Assembly (NCBI GenBank): GCA_963796225.1
Contig: CAWCLK010000019.1
Span: 124,001-188,000 of the forward strand
Direction: 5' to 3'
DNA: 64,000 nucleotides
From: CAWCLK01 sp963796225
GTDB lineage: Bacteria; Actinomycetota; Nitriliruptoria; Nitriliruptorales; Nitriliruptoraceae
Shown: piece by piece, positions 36,680-46,185 of the stretch
Layout of the letters: each line of letters starts with the position of its first letter
Numbering within the stretch: position 1 is the stretch's first letter
The notes under the pieces: generated by a model
What the model saw: the letters and a program-made list of their open reading frames with translations, nothing else
The model's database searches: none
What the model was told of the DNA's origin: nothing
Position numbers and translations under genes: made by a program

Positions 36680-37015
36680 ATGCTCACCCGCTTGCTGACC
36701 GGCACGGCGCTGGTACAGGCTGCCGAGAGCGACCGCGGACAGCGGACGCTCTGGAAGGCGTGGTCGACCCTGGCCGCGGTCGGCGCCGGCCTGGCCACGC
36801 GTTCGCTCGTCCAGAAGGCGTGGACCTCGCGCACCGGCGAGGAGCCACCCGCGAACCCCGGCGACCCGAGCGTCGACTGGCACGAGGCCCTGGCGTGGTC
36901 CGCCGGGCTCGGCGTGGGCGTCGGCGTGGCGCGCACGCTGGCCCAGCGGGGCGCCGCGACGGCCTGGACGAAGGCCACGGGCGAGCTGCCGCCCGGCTTC
37001 GCCCGGTCGGCCTGA
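36680..37015 (+). CDS. DUF4235 small membrane protein
   Basis: 111 residues with two weak, Gly/Ala-rich transmembrane helices (about 30-47 and 70-90). The segment LWKAWSTLAAVGAGLATRSLVQKAW is typical of the actinobacterial DUF4235 family, of unknown function. AAGGGA precedes the ATG. It is followed 11 bp later by an SRPBCC protein and is probably cotranscribed with it. Confidence 0.82.
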   Translation: MLTRLLTGTALVQAAESDRGQRTLWKAWSTLAAVGAGLATRSLVQKAWTSRTGEEPPANPGDPSVDWHEALAWSAGLGVGVGVARTLAQRGAATAWTKATGELPPGFARSA

Positions 37016-37026
37016 AGGGACCTGCC

Positions 37027-37503
37027 ATGACGTGCTTCTCCGCCACGAACCACTCGCGCGAGGTCGTCGCCGCGGATCGCTCCGAGATCTGGACGGCCCT
37101 GACCGACCCGGACGTGCTCGTCGACCTGACGCCGCTGCTCACCGGCATCGAGACGGACGGCAACCGGTGGGTGTGGAAGATGATGGGCATCTCGGCGCTC
37201 GGCGTCGAGGTCGCCCCCTGCTTCACGGAACGCATGGAGTTCATGCCCGAGCAGCGAATCGACTTCACCCACACGCCACCGGACGGCGGGACCGAGCGCG
37301 CCGGCGCCGACGGGGTCTACCGCCTCGACGACCACGACGACGGCACGCTGCTCGACATCGAGATCACGATCAGCGTGGACCTGCCACTGCCGCGGATGTC
37401 CCGCGGCGCCGTCGAGCGGGTCATGGCCCAGACCATGGAACGCACCGGCGACCGCTTCGGCCGCAACCTGTACGCCCACCTCGGGGTCCGGCAACCGGCC
37501 TGA
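37027..37503 (+). CDS. SRPBCC (START-like) ligand-binding family protein
   Basis: 158 residues with the helix-grip fold: early helix SEIWTALTDPDVLVDLTPLL, a central beta sheet, and the long C-terminal helix RGAVERVMAQTMERTGDRFGRN. Such proteins bind hydrophobic ligands or act as coenzyme Q/polyketide-type carriers. The ligand is unknown. It ends 12 bp before the convergent alanine dehydrogenase. Confidence 0.82.
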   Translation: MTCFSATNHSREVVAADRSEIWTALTDPDVLVDLTPLLTGIETDGNRWVWKMMGISALGVEVAPCFTERMEFMPEQRIDFTHTPPDGGTERAGADGVYRLDDHDDGTLLDIEITISVDLPLPRMSRGAVERVMAQTMERTGDRFGRNLYAHLGVRQPA

Positions 37504-37515
37504 CCCCGGCGTGGG

Positions 37516-38631
37516 TCACATCCCCAGCGCCTCCTCGGGGGGCAGGTGGTCGTAGCCGAGCTCGGCCGCGACATGGGGTTCGGTGACCCGCCCCGCCACC
37601 ACGTTCAGGCCGTTGCGCAGGTTCGGGTCGTGCCGCAGCGCGTCGAGCCCGTGGTCGGCGAGCTCGATGACGTGCGGCAGCGTCGCGTTGTTCAGGGCGT
37701 GGCTGGACGTCGTCGGCACCGCACCCGGCATGTTGGCCACGCAGTAGTGGACGACGTCGTGCACGAGGAAGGTCGGGTCCGTGTGGGTGGTGGGGTGCGA
37801 GGTCTCGAAGCACCCGCCCTGGTCGATGGCCACGTCGACGAGCACCGTGCCGGGTCGCATCTGGCGGACGTGCTCCTTGGTCACGAGGTTCGGGGCGCGC
37901 GCCCCGGGCACCAGCACCGCCCCGATCACCAGGTCCGCGCCGATCACCTCGACGTTGAGGCTGGTCACGGTCGAGTACACGGTGCGCAACGCCGGGCCGA
38001 ACCGTGCCGCCAGCCGCTCGAGCACGCCGAGGTCGCGGTCGAGGACGGTCACGTCGGCACCGAGTCCGAGGGCCATCTCGATGGCGTTCAGGCCGACGAC
38101 CCCGCCACCGATGACGGTGACCTTCGCTCCGGGCACGCCGGGGACACCACCCAGCAGCACCCCGGCCCCACCCGAGGCCGCCTCGAGCGCGTGCGCGCCG
38201 GCCTGGATCGACAGCCGCCCCGCCACCTGCGACATGGGTGACAGCAGCGGCAGCCGGCCCTCGTCGTTGGTGACGGTCTCGTAGGCGATGCAGGTGGCGC
38301 CGCTGGCGACCAGGTCGGCGGTCTGGTCGGGGTCCGGGGCGAGGTGCAGGTAGGTGAACAGCAGCTGGCCCTCGCGCAGCATCGCCCGTTCGCGAGGCTG
38401 CGGCTCCTTGACCTTCACCACGAGCTCGGCCTGCTCGTAGATCGCCTCGGCCGTGGGCACGATGCGACCGCCGGCCGCCTCGTAGTCCTCGTCCGGGGCG
38501 TGGATGCCGTCCCCGGCGCCGGACTGCACCAGCACCTCGTGGCCGTGCTCGACGAGCTCGTGGACGCTGGCGGGGATCAGCCCGACGCGCCGCTCGTCCG
38601 TCTTGATCTCGGTGGGGACACCGACCCGCAT
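37516..38631 (-). CDS. ald: alanine dehydrogenase
   Basis: NAD-dependent reversible oxidative deamination of L-alanine to pyruvate and ammonia. The 371 residues are the usual length. Conserved features are the N-terminal MRVGVPTEIKTDERRVGL, the catalytic Lys in VVKVKEPQ and His in LFTYLHLA, the dinucleotide fold VIGGGVVGLNA and VDVAIDQGGCFETS. It runs convergently with the SRPBCC gene. No other nitrogen-metabolism gene is adjacent. Confidence 0.97.
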   Translation of the reverse strand: MRVGVPTEIKTDERRVGLIPASVHELVEHGHEVLVQSGAGDGIHAPDEDYEAAGGRIVPTAEAIYEQAELVVKVKEPQPRERAMLREGQLLFTYLHLAPDPDQTADLVASGATCIAYETVTNDEGRLPLLSPMSQVAGRLSIQAGAHALEAASGGAGVLLGGVPGVPGAKVTVIGGGVVGLNAIEMALGLGADVTVLDRDLGVLERLAARFGPALRTVYSTVTSLNVEVIGADLVIGAVLVPGARAPNLVTKEHVRQMRPGTVLVDVAIDQGGCFETSHPTTHTDPTFLVHDVVHYCVANMPGAVPTTSSHALNNATLPHVIELADHGLDALRHDPNLRNGLNVVAGRVTEPHVAAELGYDHLPPEEALGM

Positions 38632-38716
38632 GCGTGGCTCCCGGTCACGTGGCGTGGACGGTCGCCAACCCTACGGGCGCGCACGGTCCCGCGCGTGGTG
38701 TGCGCGCCCCCACCGC

Positions 38717-40072
38717 CTACGTCAGCAGGGCGCTCACGGCGTGCAGGCCGAGGCCGACCAGTGCCCCGACCACGGTCCCGTTGATCCGGACGAACTGCAG
38801 GTCGCGACCCATCCACAGCTCGAGCCGGCGGGAGGTGTCCTCCGCGTCCCAGCGGTCGATCGTGGCCTCGATCATCGACCCGACCTCCTGGCGCCCCGCC
38901 TCGGCGATCTGCGGGGCGACGTCGCCGAGGATGGTCACGACGCGGTCGTGCAGCTCGCTGTCGGGGTCGCGCAGGCGGCCGCCCAGCTCGACGAGCGCAC
39001 GCGTCGCCAGGCGTCGCAGGGTGGCGTCGTCGGCGGATGCCCGGGCGGCCGTGTCGAGCTGCTCGTGGACCTCGTGCCACCAGCCGGCGACCCAGCGACG
39101 AAGCAGGTCGTCGGTGAGGACCTCGTCGACGGCGCGGTCGACGCGGGCGGCCACGTCGCGATCGTGCTGCAGCCGGTCGGTGATCTCGAGCAGCTGGGCG
39201 TCCAGCGCGGCGCGCAGCTCGTGGTCCTCGTTCTCGACCAGCTGGCGCAGGAACGTGCCCACGACCTGCTCGGCGCGGTCGAACACGAGGTCGTCGACCA
39301 GCGGCGGGACCCACGCCGGCGACTGTTCGCCGAGGCGGCGACGCAGCGGGGCGCGGTTGCGGGACACGGTCTCGCGCAGGCCCTCGATCGTCGCGCTGAC
39401 CAGGGCTGCGTGCCGGCGTTCGCGGATCGCCGTCTCGAGCGACTCGCCCGCCAGCCGTGAGACCTCGAGGGTGTCGAGGCGACGGCGGACCCCGGCCACG
39501 ATGCGCTCGACCGCGGCGTCCTCGTCCACCGCATCCATCACGGTCGCAGCCACGGCGACGGCGCGGGCGGCGACGCGATCGGCGTTGGACGGCTGCTCGA
39601 GCCACGTCCCGAGGCGCTCGACGTGCGCCGGGTCGGCCAGGCGTTCCCGCACCTGGTCCTCGTCGAGGAAGTTCAGCTCGACGAAGGTGGCGAGGTTCTG
39701 GCCGAGCCCGTCCTTGGACCGCGGGATGACGGCCGTGTGCGGGATCGGGACGCCGAGCGGGTGGCGGAACAGCGCCACCACGGCGAACCAGTCGGCCAGC
39801 CCGCCGACCAGCCCGGCCTCCAACGCGGCGCGCACGTAGCCCGTGGCCGTGCCGTCGGGCAGCGCGAAGGAGGCCACGAAGGCCACGGCGACGACGGCCA
39901 GCAGCCCCGTCGCACGCACCCGCGCCCGGGTGAGCTGGCGCTGCTGGGCCGCTTCGTCGGTCCGTGCGCCGGCTCGGCCGGGCGCGGGAGTGGTCGTGTC
40001 CAGGAGGGTGCCGTTCGGGTCGGCCGGGGCGTCAGGCCGCGACGACCTGCCCGGTCTGGGGGTTCCAGGCAC
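38717..40072 (-). CDS. DUF445 family membrane protein
   Basis: About 450 residues. Two N-terminal helices (about 55-75 and 82-100) are followed by the DUF445 hallmark GLADWFAVVALFRHPLG, a long helical domain and a final helix (GTVVGALVGLGLHAVSALLT). The function of DUF445 is unknown. The start is uncertain: the first ATG overlaps the upstream SurA-like gene by about 40 bp, and a later GTG near 39926 is possible. Confidence 0.85.
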   Translation of the reverse strand: MPGTPRPGRSSRPDAPADPNGTLLDTTTPAPGRAGARTDEAAQQRQLTRARVRATGLLAVVAVAFVASFALPDGTATGYVRAALEAGLVGGLADWFAVVALFRHPLGVPIPHTAVIPRSKDGLGQNLATFVELNFLDEDQVRERLADPAHVERLGTWLEQPSNADRVAARAVAVAATVMDAVDEDAAVERIVAGVRRRLDTLEVSRLAGESLETAIRERRHAALVSATIEGLRETVSRNRAPLRRRLGEQSPAWVPPLVDDLVFDRAEQVVGTFLRQLVENEDHELRAALDAQLLEITDRLQHDRDVAARVDRAVDEVLTDDLLRRWVAGWWHEVHEQLDTAARASADDATLRRLATRALVELGGRLRDPDSELHDRVVTILGDVAPQIAEAGRQEVGSMIEATIDRWDAEDTSRRLELWMGRDLQFVRINGTVVGALVGLGLHAVSALLT

Positions 40073-40783
40073 CGTAGGCCTCGTCGACCACCACGTCGGT
40101 GCTGGCGACCAGTTCGAACAGCCAGTCCTGCTGGACCTGCTGGCTCGGGTCGGGCGCCGGGGCGGCGGACCCGCCCTCGGTGGGCGACGCGGTCTCGCTG
40201 GGGTCGACCCCGGCGTCCGCCAGCAGCTTCTCGGTCACGAGCTCGAACGCGATGCTGGCGCGCAGCTCCTGGTCGAGCTGGCTCTCGGGCACGCCGGCGG
40301 AGGCCAGCTGCTCGGCGAAGGCGTCCTGGCTGCCGGCCTCGTCCACCAGCTCGCCCTGACGGTCCGAGACCTGCTGGTCGGAGACGTCCACGTCCTCCTC
40401 GGCCGCGCCCTGCAGGACGACCTGCTGCAGCACGAGCTGGCTGAGGGCCTGGCTCTGCAGCTGGGCCTCGACCTGGTCGGTGTTCTCGCCCTCGAGCTGC
40501 TGCTGGACCTGCGGGATCTCGCGGATGACCGACAGCCGATCCTCGAGGGCCTCGACGGAGATGTCGGTGTCGCCGACCGTGGCGGCCACGCCGTCGGGCA
40601 GGTCCTCGGAGACCAGCTCGGCCTGCGAGGCGCCCTCGGACGGGGCGGCGTCGGACGGGCGGTGTCGGTCGCGGTGTCGGTGGCAGAGGCCGTGTCGGTG
40701 GCCTCGTCACCGCCATCGCCACCGCAGGCGCTGAGCAGCAGCGCCCCGGACAGCAGCAGGGCCAGGGGCAGGCGAGTTCGCAC
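40032..40783 (-). CDS. SurA-N-like lipoprotein, frameshifted
   Basis: About 249 residues. A lipoprotein signal ends in the lipobox LSAC. A Thr/Asp-rich linker follows, then a helical SurA/parvulin N-terminal chaperone domain (DISVEALEDRLSVIREIPQV and on). No PPIase domain is present. A frame break near 40660 separates the linker (SATDTATDT) from the body. It likely acts as a surface-exposed chaperone. The GTG start is inferred. The stop overlaps the DUF445 start region. Confidence 0.82.
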
Positions 40784-40877
40784 GTGGGAGACCAGTGGTC
40801 GCGGGAAGGGTGGGGCGCCGAGGGTGACCGACCCCCGGCGCCGACGCAACCCGGGACCCCGAACCTTTGCCCGGTCC

Positions 40878-42251
40878 TTACTCGACCTTGGGGCCCACCC
40901 AGACCTGCTGGGCGTTGACGAACTCGTGGATGCCGTGCGGGCCGAGCTCGCGGCCGTACCCGGACCGCTTGACCCCGCCGCTGGGCAGGCGCGGGTCGGT
41001 CTTGACGATCCCGTTCACCGCGACCTGGCCGGCCTCGACACGAGCAGCCATCTGCGTCCCCCGCTCCGTGGAGGTCCACACCGACGACGCCAGCCCGAAC
41101 GGGGTGTCGTTCGCGAGGCGCAGGGCGTCCTCGGCGTCCTCGGCCTTCATCACGGCCGCGACCGGCCCGAAGGTCTCCTCGGCGCAGGCGGTCATGCCCG
41201 GTTCCACGTCGGTCAGCAGGGTCACGGGGTAGAAGAACCCGTCGCCGTCCGGGATCTCACCCCCGAGGCGGAGCGTCGCCCCCTGGTCGACCGATTCGGT
41301 GACCTGGCGGTGCAGCTCCTGGCGGAGGTCGTCCCGGGCGATGGGGCCGACCTGGGTGGCCTCGTCGCGCGGGTCGCCCACGACCAGCGCCGCGAGCCGC
41401 TTCTCGTAGAGGGCGACGAACTCGTCGTACACCTCGGCCTCGACGATGACCCGCTTGGCGGCGATGCACGACTGGCCGGCGTTGATGATCCGCATCGTGG
41501 TGATGGCGTCGGCGGCGTGCTCGAGGTCGGCGTCAGCGAGCACGATGGCGGGGTCGGACCCGCCCAGCTCGAGGACCGCGGGCTTGATCTCGGACGCGGC
41601 GATGGAGGCGACGGTGGCGCCGGCGCGCTCCGACCCGGTCAGCGAGACGGCCCGGACGCGCGGGTCGCGCAGGAGCGACTCGACCTCGTCGTGGCCGGCC
41701 ATCACGCCCTGCATGACGCCCGCGGGGGCACCGACCGACTCGTCGAACAGGTCGGCGATCGCCTGGGCGCATCCGGGGACGTGGCGGTCGTGCTTCATGA
41801 TGCAGGTGTTGCCCGCCATCAGCGCGGGGGCGAGGAACCGGAACGCCAGCCAGAACGGGGCGTTCCAGGGCAGGATCCCGAGCACCGGACCCAGCGGCAG
41901 GTACTGCACGTAGCTGCGGGTCGCGTCGGACTCGATGACCTCGGTGGCCAGGTAGGCCTCGGCGTTGTCGGCGTAGTGCTCGGCCGCCCAGGCAGCCTTG
42001 GCGACCTCGCCCCGCGCCTCGGTGATGGGCTTGCCCATCTCCTCGGTCATCAGCATCGCGAGGCGCTCGACGTCGTCACGCATCCGCTGCGCGACCGCAC
42101 GCAGCACCTCGGCGCGTTCGGCGAAGCCGCGGTCGCGCCAGGCGCCGAAGGCGTCCTGGGCGCGGGCCACGACGGTGTCGAGGTCCGCCGACGTCAGGGT
42201 CTCGATCTCGCGGACGACCGTGCCGGTGGTCGGGTCGGTGGCGGTGAACAT
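40878..42251 (-). CDS. doeC: aldehyde dehydrogenase, DoeC-like (aspartate-semialdehyde to aspartate)
   Basis: 457 residues. Motifs: ILPWNAPFWLAFRF, VSLTGSERAG, ELGGSDPA with the Glu base, nucleophile Cys in NAGQSCIA and EETFGPV. On its own it would be called succinate-semialdehyde dehydrogenase. Its position, 22 bp after doeA in the ectoine cluster, suggests the last step: oxidation of L-aspartate semialdehyde to L-aspartate. It is the last gene of the operon; the gap downstream to the SurA-like gene is 94 bp. Confidence 0.85.
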   Translation of the reverse strand: MFTATDPTTGTVVREIETLTSADLDTVVARAQDAFGAWRDRGFAERAEVLRAVAQRMRDDVERLAMLMTEEMGKPITEARGEVAKAAWAAEHYADNAEAYLATEVIESDATRSYVQYLPLGPVLGILPWNAPFWLAFRFLAPALMAGNTCIMKHDRHVPGCAQAIADLFDESVGAPAGVMQGVMAGHDEVESLLRDPRVRAVSLTGSERAGATVASIAASEIKPAVLELGGSDPAIVLADADLEHAADAITTMRIINAGQSCIAAKRVIVEAEVYDEFVALYEKRLAALVVGDPRDEATQVGPIARDDLRQELHRQVTESVDQGATLRLGGEIPDGDGFFYPVTLLTDVEPGMTACAEETFGPVAAVMKAEDAEDALRLANDTPFGLASSVWTSTERGTQMAARVEAGQVAVNGIVKTDPRLPSGGVKRSGYGRELGPHGIHEFVNAQQVWVGPKVE

Positions 42252-42273
42252 GGTGGCTCCTTGCCGGCTGACG

Positions 42274-43554
42274 TCAGCCGAGGTCGTGCACGTCGTCGAG
42301 GGGCATGGCCAGCCCCTCGCGCTCGTCGTCGTCGGGCAGGCGGTCGGTCACGGCGTCGGTGTGGGCGAGCCCGTGGTCGGATCTCGCCGTGCCGTCCTTG
42401 ACGGTGAAGTCCATGTCCATCTCGAAGAAGGACTCGCAGCCGTCCTCGGTGATCAGGATGGTGTCCGAGGTCCCGACGGTCTTGTCCCCGTCGACGCCCC
42501 ACATCCACGGGATGATGTGGAAGGTCATGCCCGGCTCGAGCACGCGCTTGTCCCCGGCCTTGAGGCTGATGATCGACCCCTCGTCCCAGGACGGCGGGAA
42601 CGCGATGCCGATCGAGTAGCCCGCCCGGGTGACCAGCCGTGCGCCGACGTCGTTGTCCTCGATGAGGTCCCGGACCAGCCGGTCGGCGTCCGAGACCGTC
42701 ATCCCGGGCCGGAACTCCTGGCGGACCGCCGCGAGCGTGGTCTTCATGCGGTCCTGCGCGCGCTCCATCGACGGCGACAGCCCGTCGGTGACCACGGTGC
42801 GCATCATGGCGGTGTGGTAGCGCCGGAAGCACCCGCCGACCTCGAGGAACACGTGCTCGCCGGGTTGGACGGTGCGTCCCTCCCAGGTCGCGTGGCCGAT
42901 CATGGAACGCGGGCCCGACGTGATGTAGGGCATGACCGCAGGGAACTCGCCACCCGCGCGGAACATCGCGGCGCTGACCTCGGCGGCGATCTCGTTCTCG
43001 GTGACGCCCGGCTGGGACGCGGCCAGCCCGGCCCGCATGCCGGCCTGGGTCGCCCGGGCGGCGCGACGCATCACCTCGACCTCGGCGGGGGACTTGCGCT
43101 GGCGGCCGGCCTCGACGATCCCGTAGCAGTCCAGCATGTTGCCTTCGGTGAAGGCCTGGTTCATGCGGTCCTGCTGGTAGGCCGGGAAGAAGTAGCTGTT
43201 GCGCTCGTAGCCGACCGTGCTGTGCGCCAGCCCGAAGTCCCCCAGCGCGTCGTTGAGCTGCTGGATCGCGTCCCCGGTGTCGCGGTACGGCCGGGTGTGC
43301 TCGACCCACGTGCGGTGGATGACGTTGGACTCCTCCATGGCACGGGTGACCATGAACGACTCGCCGTCGAGAGGCACCACCAGCGCCTGGAAGAACGAGT
43401 ACCCGGTCGTCTGGTAGTCGGTCAGGTACATCAGGTTGGAGGGGTCCGTGACGACCACGGCGTCGAGCTGGCGGGCCTCCATGCGCTCGCGCAGCTCGTA
43501 CAGCCGCCGCTCGTACTCCTCCGGCGGGAAGGTCATGTCGTCGCGGTGCCGCAT
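42274..43554 (-). CDS. doeA: ectoine hydrolase DoeA
   Basis: 426-residue creatinase/aminopeptidase-P-fold protein. The creatinase N-terminal domain (1-170) is followed by a pita-bread domain. It matches the known ectoine hydrolase layout, including the N-terminal YERRLYELRERMEARQLDAV and LMYLTDYQTTGYSFFQALVV. It opens the ectoine ring to N-alpha-acetyl-diaminobutyrate. Its ATG overlaps the doeD stop (ATGA), indicating translational coupling. Confidence 0.9.
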   Translation of the reverse strand: MRHRDDMTFPPEEYERRLYELRERMEARQLDAVVVTDPSNLMYLTDYQTTGYSFFQALVVPLDGESFMVTRAMEESNVIHRTWVEHTRPYRDTGDAIQQLNDALGDFGLAHSTVGYERNSYFFPAYQQDRMNQAFTEGNMLDCYGIVEAGRQRKSPAEVEVMRRAARATQAGMRAGLAASQPGVTENEIAAEVSAAMFRAGGEFPAVMPYITSGPRSMIGHATWEGRTVQPGEHVFLEVGGCFRRYHTAMMRTVVTDGLSPSMERAQDRMKTTLAAVRQEFRPGMTVSDADRLVRDLIEDNDVGARLVTRAGYSIGIAFPPSWDEGSIISLKAGDKRVLEPGMTFHIIPWMWGVDGDKTVGTSDTILITEDGCESFFEMDMDFTVKDGTARSDHGLAHTDAVTDRLPDDDEREGLAMPLDDVHDLG

Positions 43555-44822
43555 CAGGCCCCCTCCTCCACGGCCGTGGCGATCGCCTTCTCGAGGATGT
43601 CCAGGCCCTCGGTGAGGTCGTCCTCGGGGATGGTCAGGGGCGGGATCAGCTTGAGCACCTGCCCGTTGGTGCCGCAGGGGCCGATGAGCAGGCCGTTGTC
43701 GAAGCACACGGCCTGGACCCGCTTGGCGAACGCCCCGTCGAAGGTGTCCAGCGCCTGCATCATCCCGCGGCCACGCAGGTCCCAGCCCTTGTCGGGGTGG
43801 GCGTCCTTGATGTCCTGCAGGCGCTGGCGCATCTGGCCGCCCTTGTGCAGCACCTGGTCCATCAGGTCGTTGCCCTCGGTGAAGTAGTCCAGCGCCACCG
43901 TGCCGGCGGCGAAGGACAGGCCCTGGCCGCGGAAGGTCCCGGTGTGTGCCCCGGGCGACCAGTGGGCGTCGACCTCGGGCTTGTTGAGGTTCATGGCGAT
44001 CGGCGTGCCCATGCCGCCCAGGCCCTTGGCCAGGGTGATGATGTCGGGGTCCAGGTCCATCGCGTCGAAGCTGAAGAACGACCCCGTCCGGCCGATGCCG
44101 GCCTGGATGTCGTCGATGATGAACAGCGCCCCGACCTCCTTCGCGAGGTCCTGGATCGCCTGCAGCCACGGCTGGCTGGCGCAGTTGACGCCGCCCTCGG
44201 CCTGGATCACCTCGACCAGGAACGCCGCCGGGGGACGGTGCCCGGACGACGGGTCGGTCAGCGCCTTGCGGTATGCCTCGATCGACTCGAGCCCGCCACC
44301 GGGCGCGGTCTCGTTGGGCAGCCGCACGATGTGCTCGAGCGGGATCCCGGCCCACTTGCGGAACGCGTCGTTGGCGGTGGCGGCCAGCGACCCCAGCGTC
44401 ATCCCGTGGAAGCCGTGGCTGAACGCCACGACCTGCTGGCGCCCCGTGGCCAGCCGCGCGAGCTTCAGGGCCGCCTCGACGGCGTTGGTCCCCGTCGGCC
44501 CCATGAACTGCATCTTGTGGTCCATGCCACGGGGTTCGAGGACCACGTCGTGGAACTTCTGCACGAAGTCCCGCTTGGTGGTCGTGTAGGTGTCGAGGCT
44601 GTGCACCAGGCCGTCGGACTCGAGCAGGTCGATCATCGCCCGCTTCATGTCCGGGTTGTTGTGCCCGAAGTTCAGCACGCCGGCACCGGCGAAGAAGTCG
44701 ATGTAGCTGGTGCCGTCCTCGGCGACCTGCCGGGCGTTGCTGGCACTGGCGAAGACCGTGGGGTAGGCCCGGCAGTAGCCGCGGATCTCGGATTCCCACT
44801 GCTCGAAGGGGCTCATGTCCAT
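43554..44822 (-). CDS. doeD: diaminobutyrate aminotransferase DoeD (EctB-like)
   Basis: 422-residue class III PLP aminotransferase. The Schiff-base Lys is in TLAKGLGG, with the cofactor-site segment GPTGTNAVEAALKLARLATGR. It would convert L-2,4-diaminobutyrate to aspartate semialdehyde. The sequence resembles EctB, which runs the reverse reaction in ectoine synthesis, but no ectA or ectC is present and the neighbours are catabolic. The gene is 43 bp from the M20 gene upstream. Confidence 0.9.
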   Translation of the reverse strand: MDMSPFEQWESEIRGYCRAYPTVFASASNARQVAEDGTSYIDFFAGAGVLNFGHNNPDMKRAMIDLLESDGLVHSLDTYTTTKRDFVQKFHDVVLEPRGMDHKMQFMGPTGTNAVEAALKLARLATGRQQVVAFSHGFHGMTLGSLAATANDAFRKWAGIPLEHIVRLPNETAPGGGLESIEAYRKALTDPSSGHRPPAAFLVEVIQAEGGVNCASQPWLQAIQDLAKEVGALFIIDDIQAGIGRTGSFFSFDAMDLDPDIITLAKGLGGMGTPIAMNLNKPEVDAHWSPGAHTGTFRGQGLSFAAGTVALDYFTEGNDLMDQVLHKGGQMRQRLQDIKDAHPDKGWDLRGRGMMQALDTFDGAFAKRVQAVCFDNGLLIGPCGTNGQVLKLIPPLTIPEDDLTEGLDILEKAIATAVEEGA

Positions 44823-44865
44823 GGTGCGTCCTCCTGGATGACCGCGGGGCGCGGCCGGGTCGGTG

Positions 44866-46047
44866 CTAGGTCACGGGCACGCCCGCCAGGCGGGCGTACA
44901 CGCGAGCGACGTGGTCGATCAGGGCGTCGTTGAAGTCGTAGCGCGCGCTGTGGCAGGGCTCGTGGTGGCCGTGCCCGTCGTCGGCCCCGACCAGGGCGAA
45001 TGCCCCCGGGACCTCGGCGAGGTAGTAGCTGAAGTCCTCCGACGCCATGATCGGCACGGCCGTGTCGGGGTCGTGCCAGTCGTCGCCGAGCTCGCTGGCC
45101 AGGGCGGCGCGCAGCTCGGCGGCGGGGTCGGGGTGGTTGACGGTGGCGTCGTAGCGGCGGCGGGGCGTGGTCTCGGCCGTCACGCCGTGGGCGCGCGCGG
45201 TGTCGGCGGCCACCTCGGCGATGAGGTCGAACACGCGGTCGCGCTGCTCGGTGTCGCCCACCCGGATGCTGCCGGCCAGCGTGGCCCGGTCGGGGGTGAC
45301 CGTCTCGGCGCTGATGGCCTCGATCGAGGTGACGGCGACGACGGCCGCCTGCTGGGGCGGCAGGCGACGGGCCACCACCTGCTGCAGGGCCACGGTGATC
45401 GCGGCGGCGGCGAGGACGGGGTCACGGGTGCGTTCGGGCTGGCTGGCGTGGCCGCCCTCGCCGACCACGTCGATCCGGAAGGTCCCGTTGGCCGACATCA
45501 CCGCCCCGTCGGGGCACACCGCGCGCCCGAAGGGGATGGCCGGCCAGTTGTGCCAGCCGAACACGACGTCGACCGGGCGTCCCGGACCGGGGTCACGACC
45601 CTCGAGCGCCCCGTCCTCGATCATCGCCTTCGCCCCGTGGCCACCCTCCTCGGCCGGCTGGAACAGCAGCGTGACCGGACCGGGCAGCTCGTCCTGTCGG
45701 TCGGCGAGCCACCAGGTGGCGGCGAGCAGGGTCGCCATGTGGCCGTCGTGGCCGCAGGCGTGGTGGACGCCGTCGTGCTCGGAGGCCCAGTCGGCGCCGG
45801 TGGCCTCGACCACCGGCATGGCGTCCATGTCGGCACGCAGGGCGACGTGACGTCCCGGCGCGTCAGGGGCCAGCGTGGCCACCGTGCCCGTGTCGGCACA
45901 CGGCCGCCACGGGATCCCGGCGGCGTCGAGGCGGTCGCGGATGGTCCCGGCCGTCGCCGTCTCCGCCCAGGTCAGCTCCGGACGTCGGTGCAGCTCGCGG
46001 CGCAGGGCCACGGCCGTGTCGACGAGCGCAGGGAACCCACCCGTCAT
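44866..46047 (-). CDS. doeB2: M20 amidohydrolase in the ectoine cluster, probable N-acetyl-diaminobutyrate deacetylase (DoeB2-like)
   Basis: 393 residues of the M20D amidohydrolase family. Metal and catalytic residues are in HHACGHDGHMA, QPAEEGGHGAKAM and the lid-domain GEGGHASQPERTRDP; the late SEDFSYYL is also typical. In the characterised Halomonas pathway this step is done by DoeB, of the unrelated succinylglutamate desuccinylase/aspartoacylase family, which is absent here. By position it should deacetylate N-alpha-acetyl-L-2,4-diaminobutyrate. It is the first gene of the cluster. Confidence 0.85.
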   Translation of the reverse strand: MTGGFPALVDTAVALRRELHRRPELTWAETATAGTIRDRLDAAGIPWRPCADTGTVATLAPDAPGRHVALRADMDAMPVVEATGADWASEHDGVHHACGHDGHMATLLAATWWLADRQDELPGPVTLLFQPAEEGGHGAKAMIEDGALEGRDPGPGRPVDVVFGWHNWPAIPFGRAVCPDGAVMSANGTFRIDVVGEGGHASQPERTRDPVLAAAAITVALQQVVARRLPPQQAAVVAVTSIEAISAETVTPDRATLAGSIRVGDTEQRDRVFDLIAEVAADTARAHGVTAETTPRRRYDATVNHPDPAAELRAALASELGDDWHDPDTAVPIMASEDFSYYLAEVPGAFALVGADDGHGHHEPCHSARYDFNDALIDHVARVYARLAGVPVT

Positions 46048-46185
46048 CCAGTCTCCTCGTCCGAACCGGTCACCTGGGCCACGTCCGGGGGTCGGGCGCG
46101 GCCAGCCGTGCGGTTCGTTGCTTCGACAGCAGCCTTCGACCGTAGTCGGTGCGTACGGATCCCGTCAGGGGAACTGGCGTCCCCG

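Noticed and set aside
43554..44822. EctB of an ectoine biosynthesis operon
   Set aside because: No ectA or ectC is present, and the adjacent genes are ectoine hydrolase, M20 hydrolase and aldehyde dehydrogenase, so the degradative role (DoeD) is preferred.
44866..46047. Canonical DoeB
   Set aside because: Motifs are those of the M20D amidohydrolase family, not of the desuccinylase/aspartoacylase family to which DoeB belongs.
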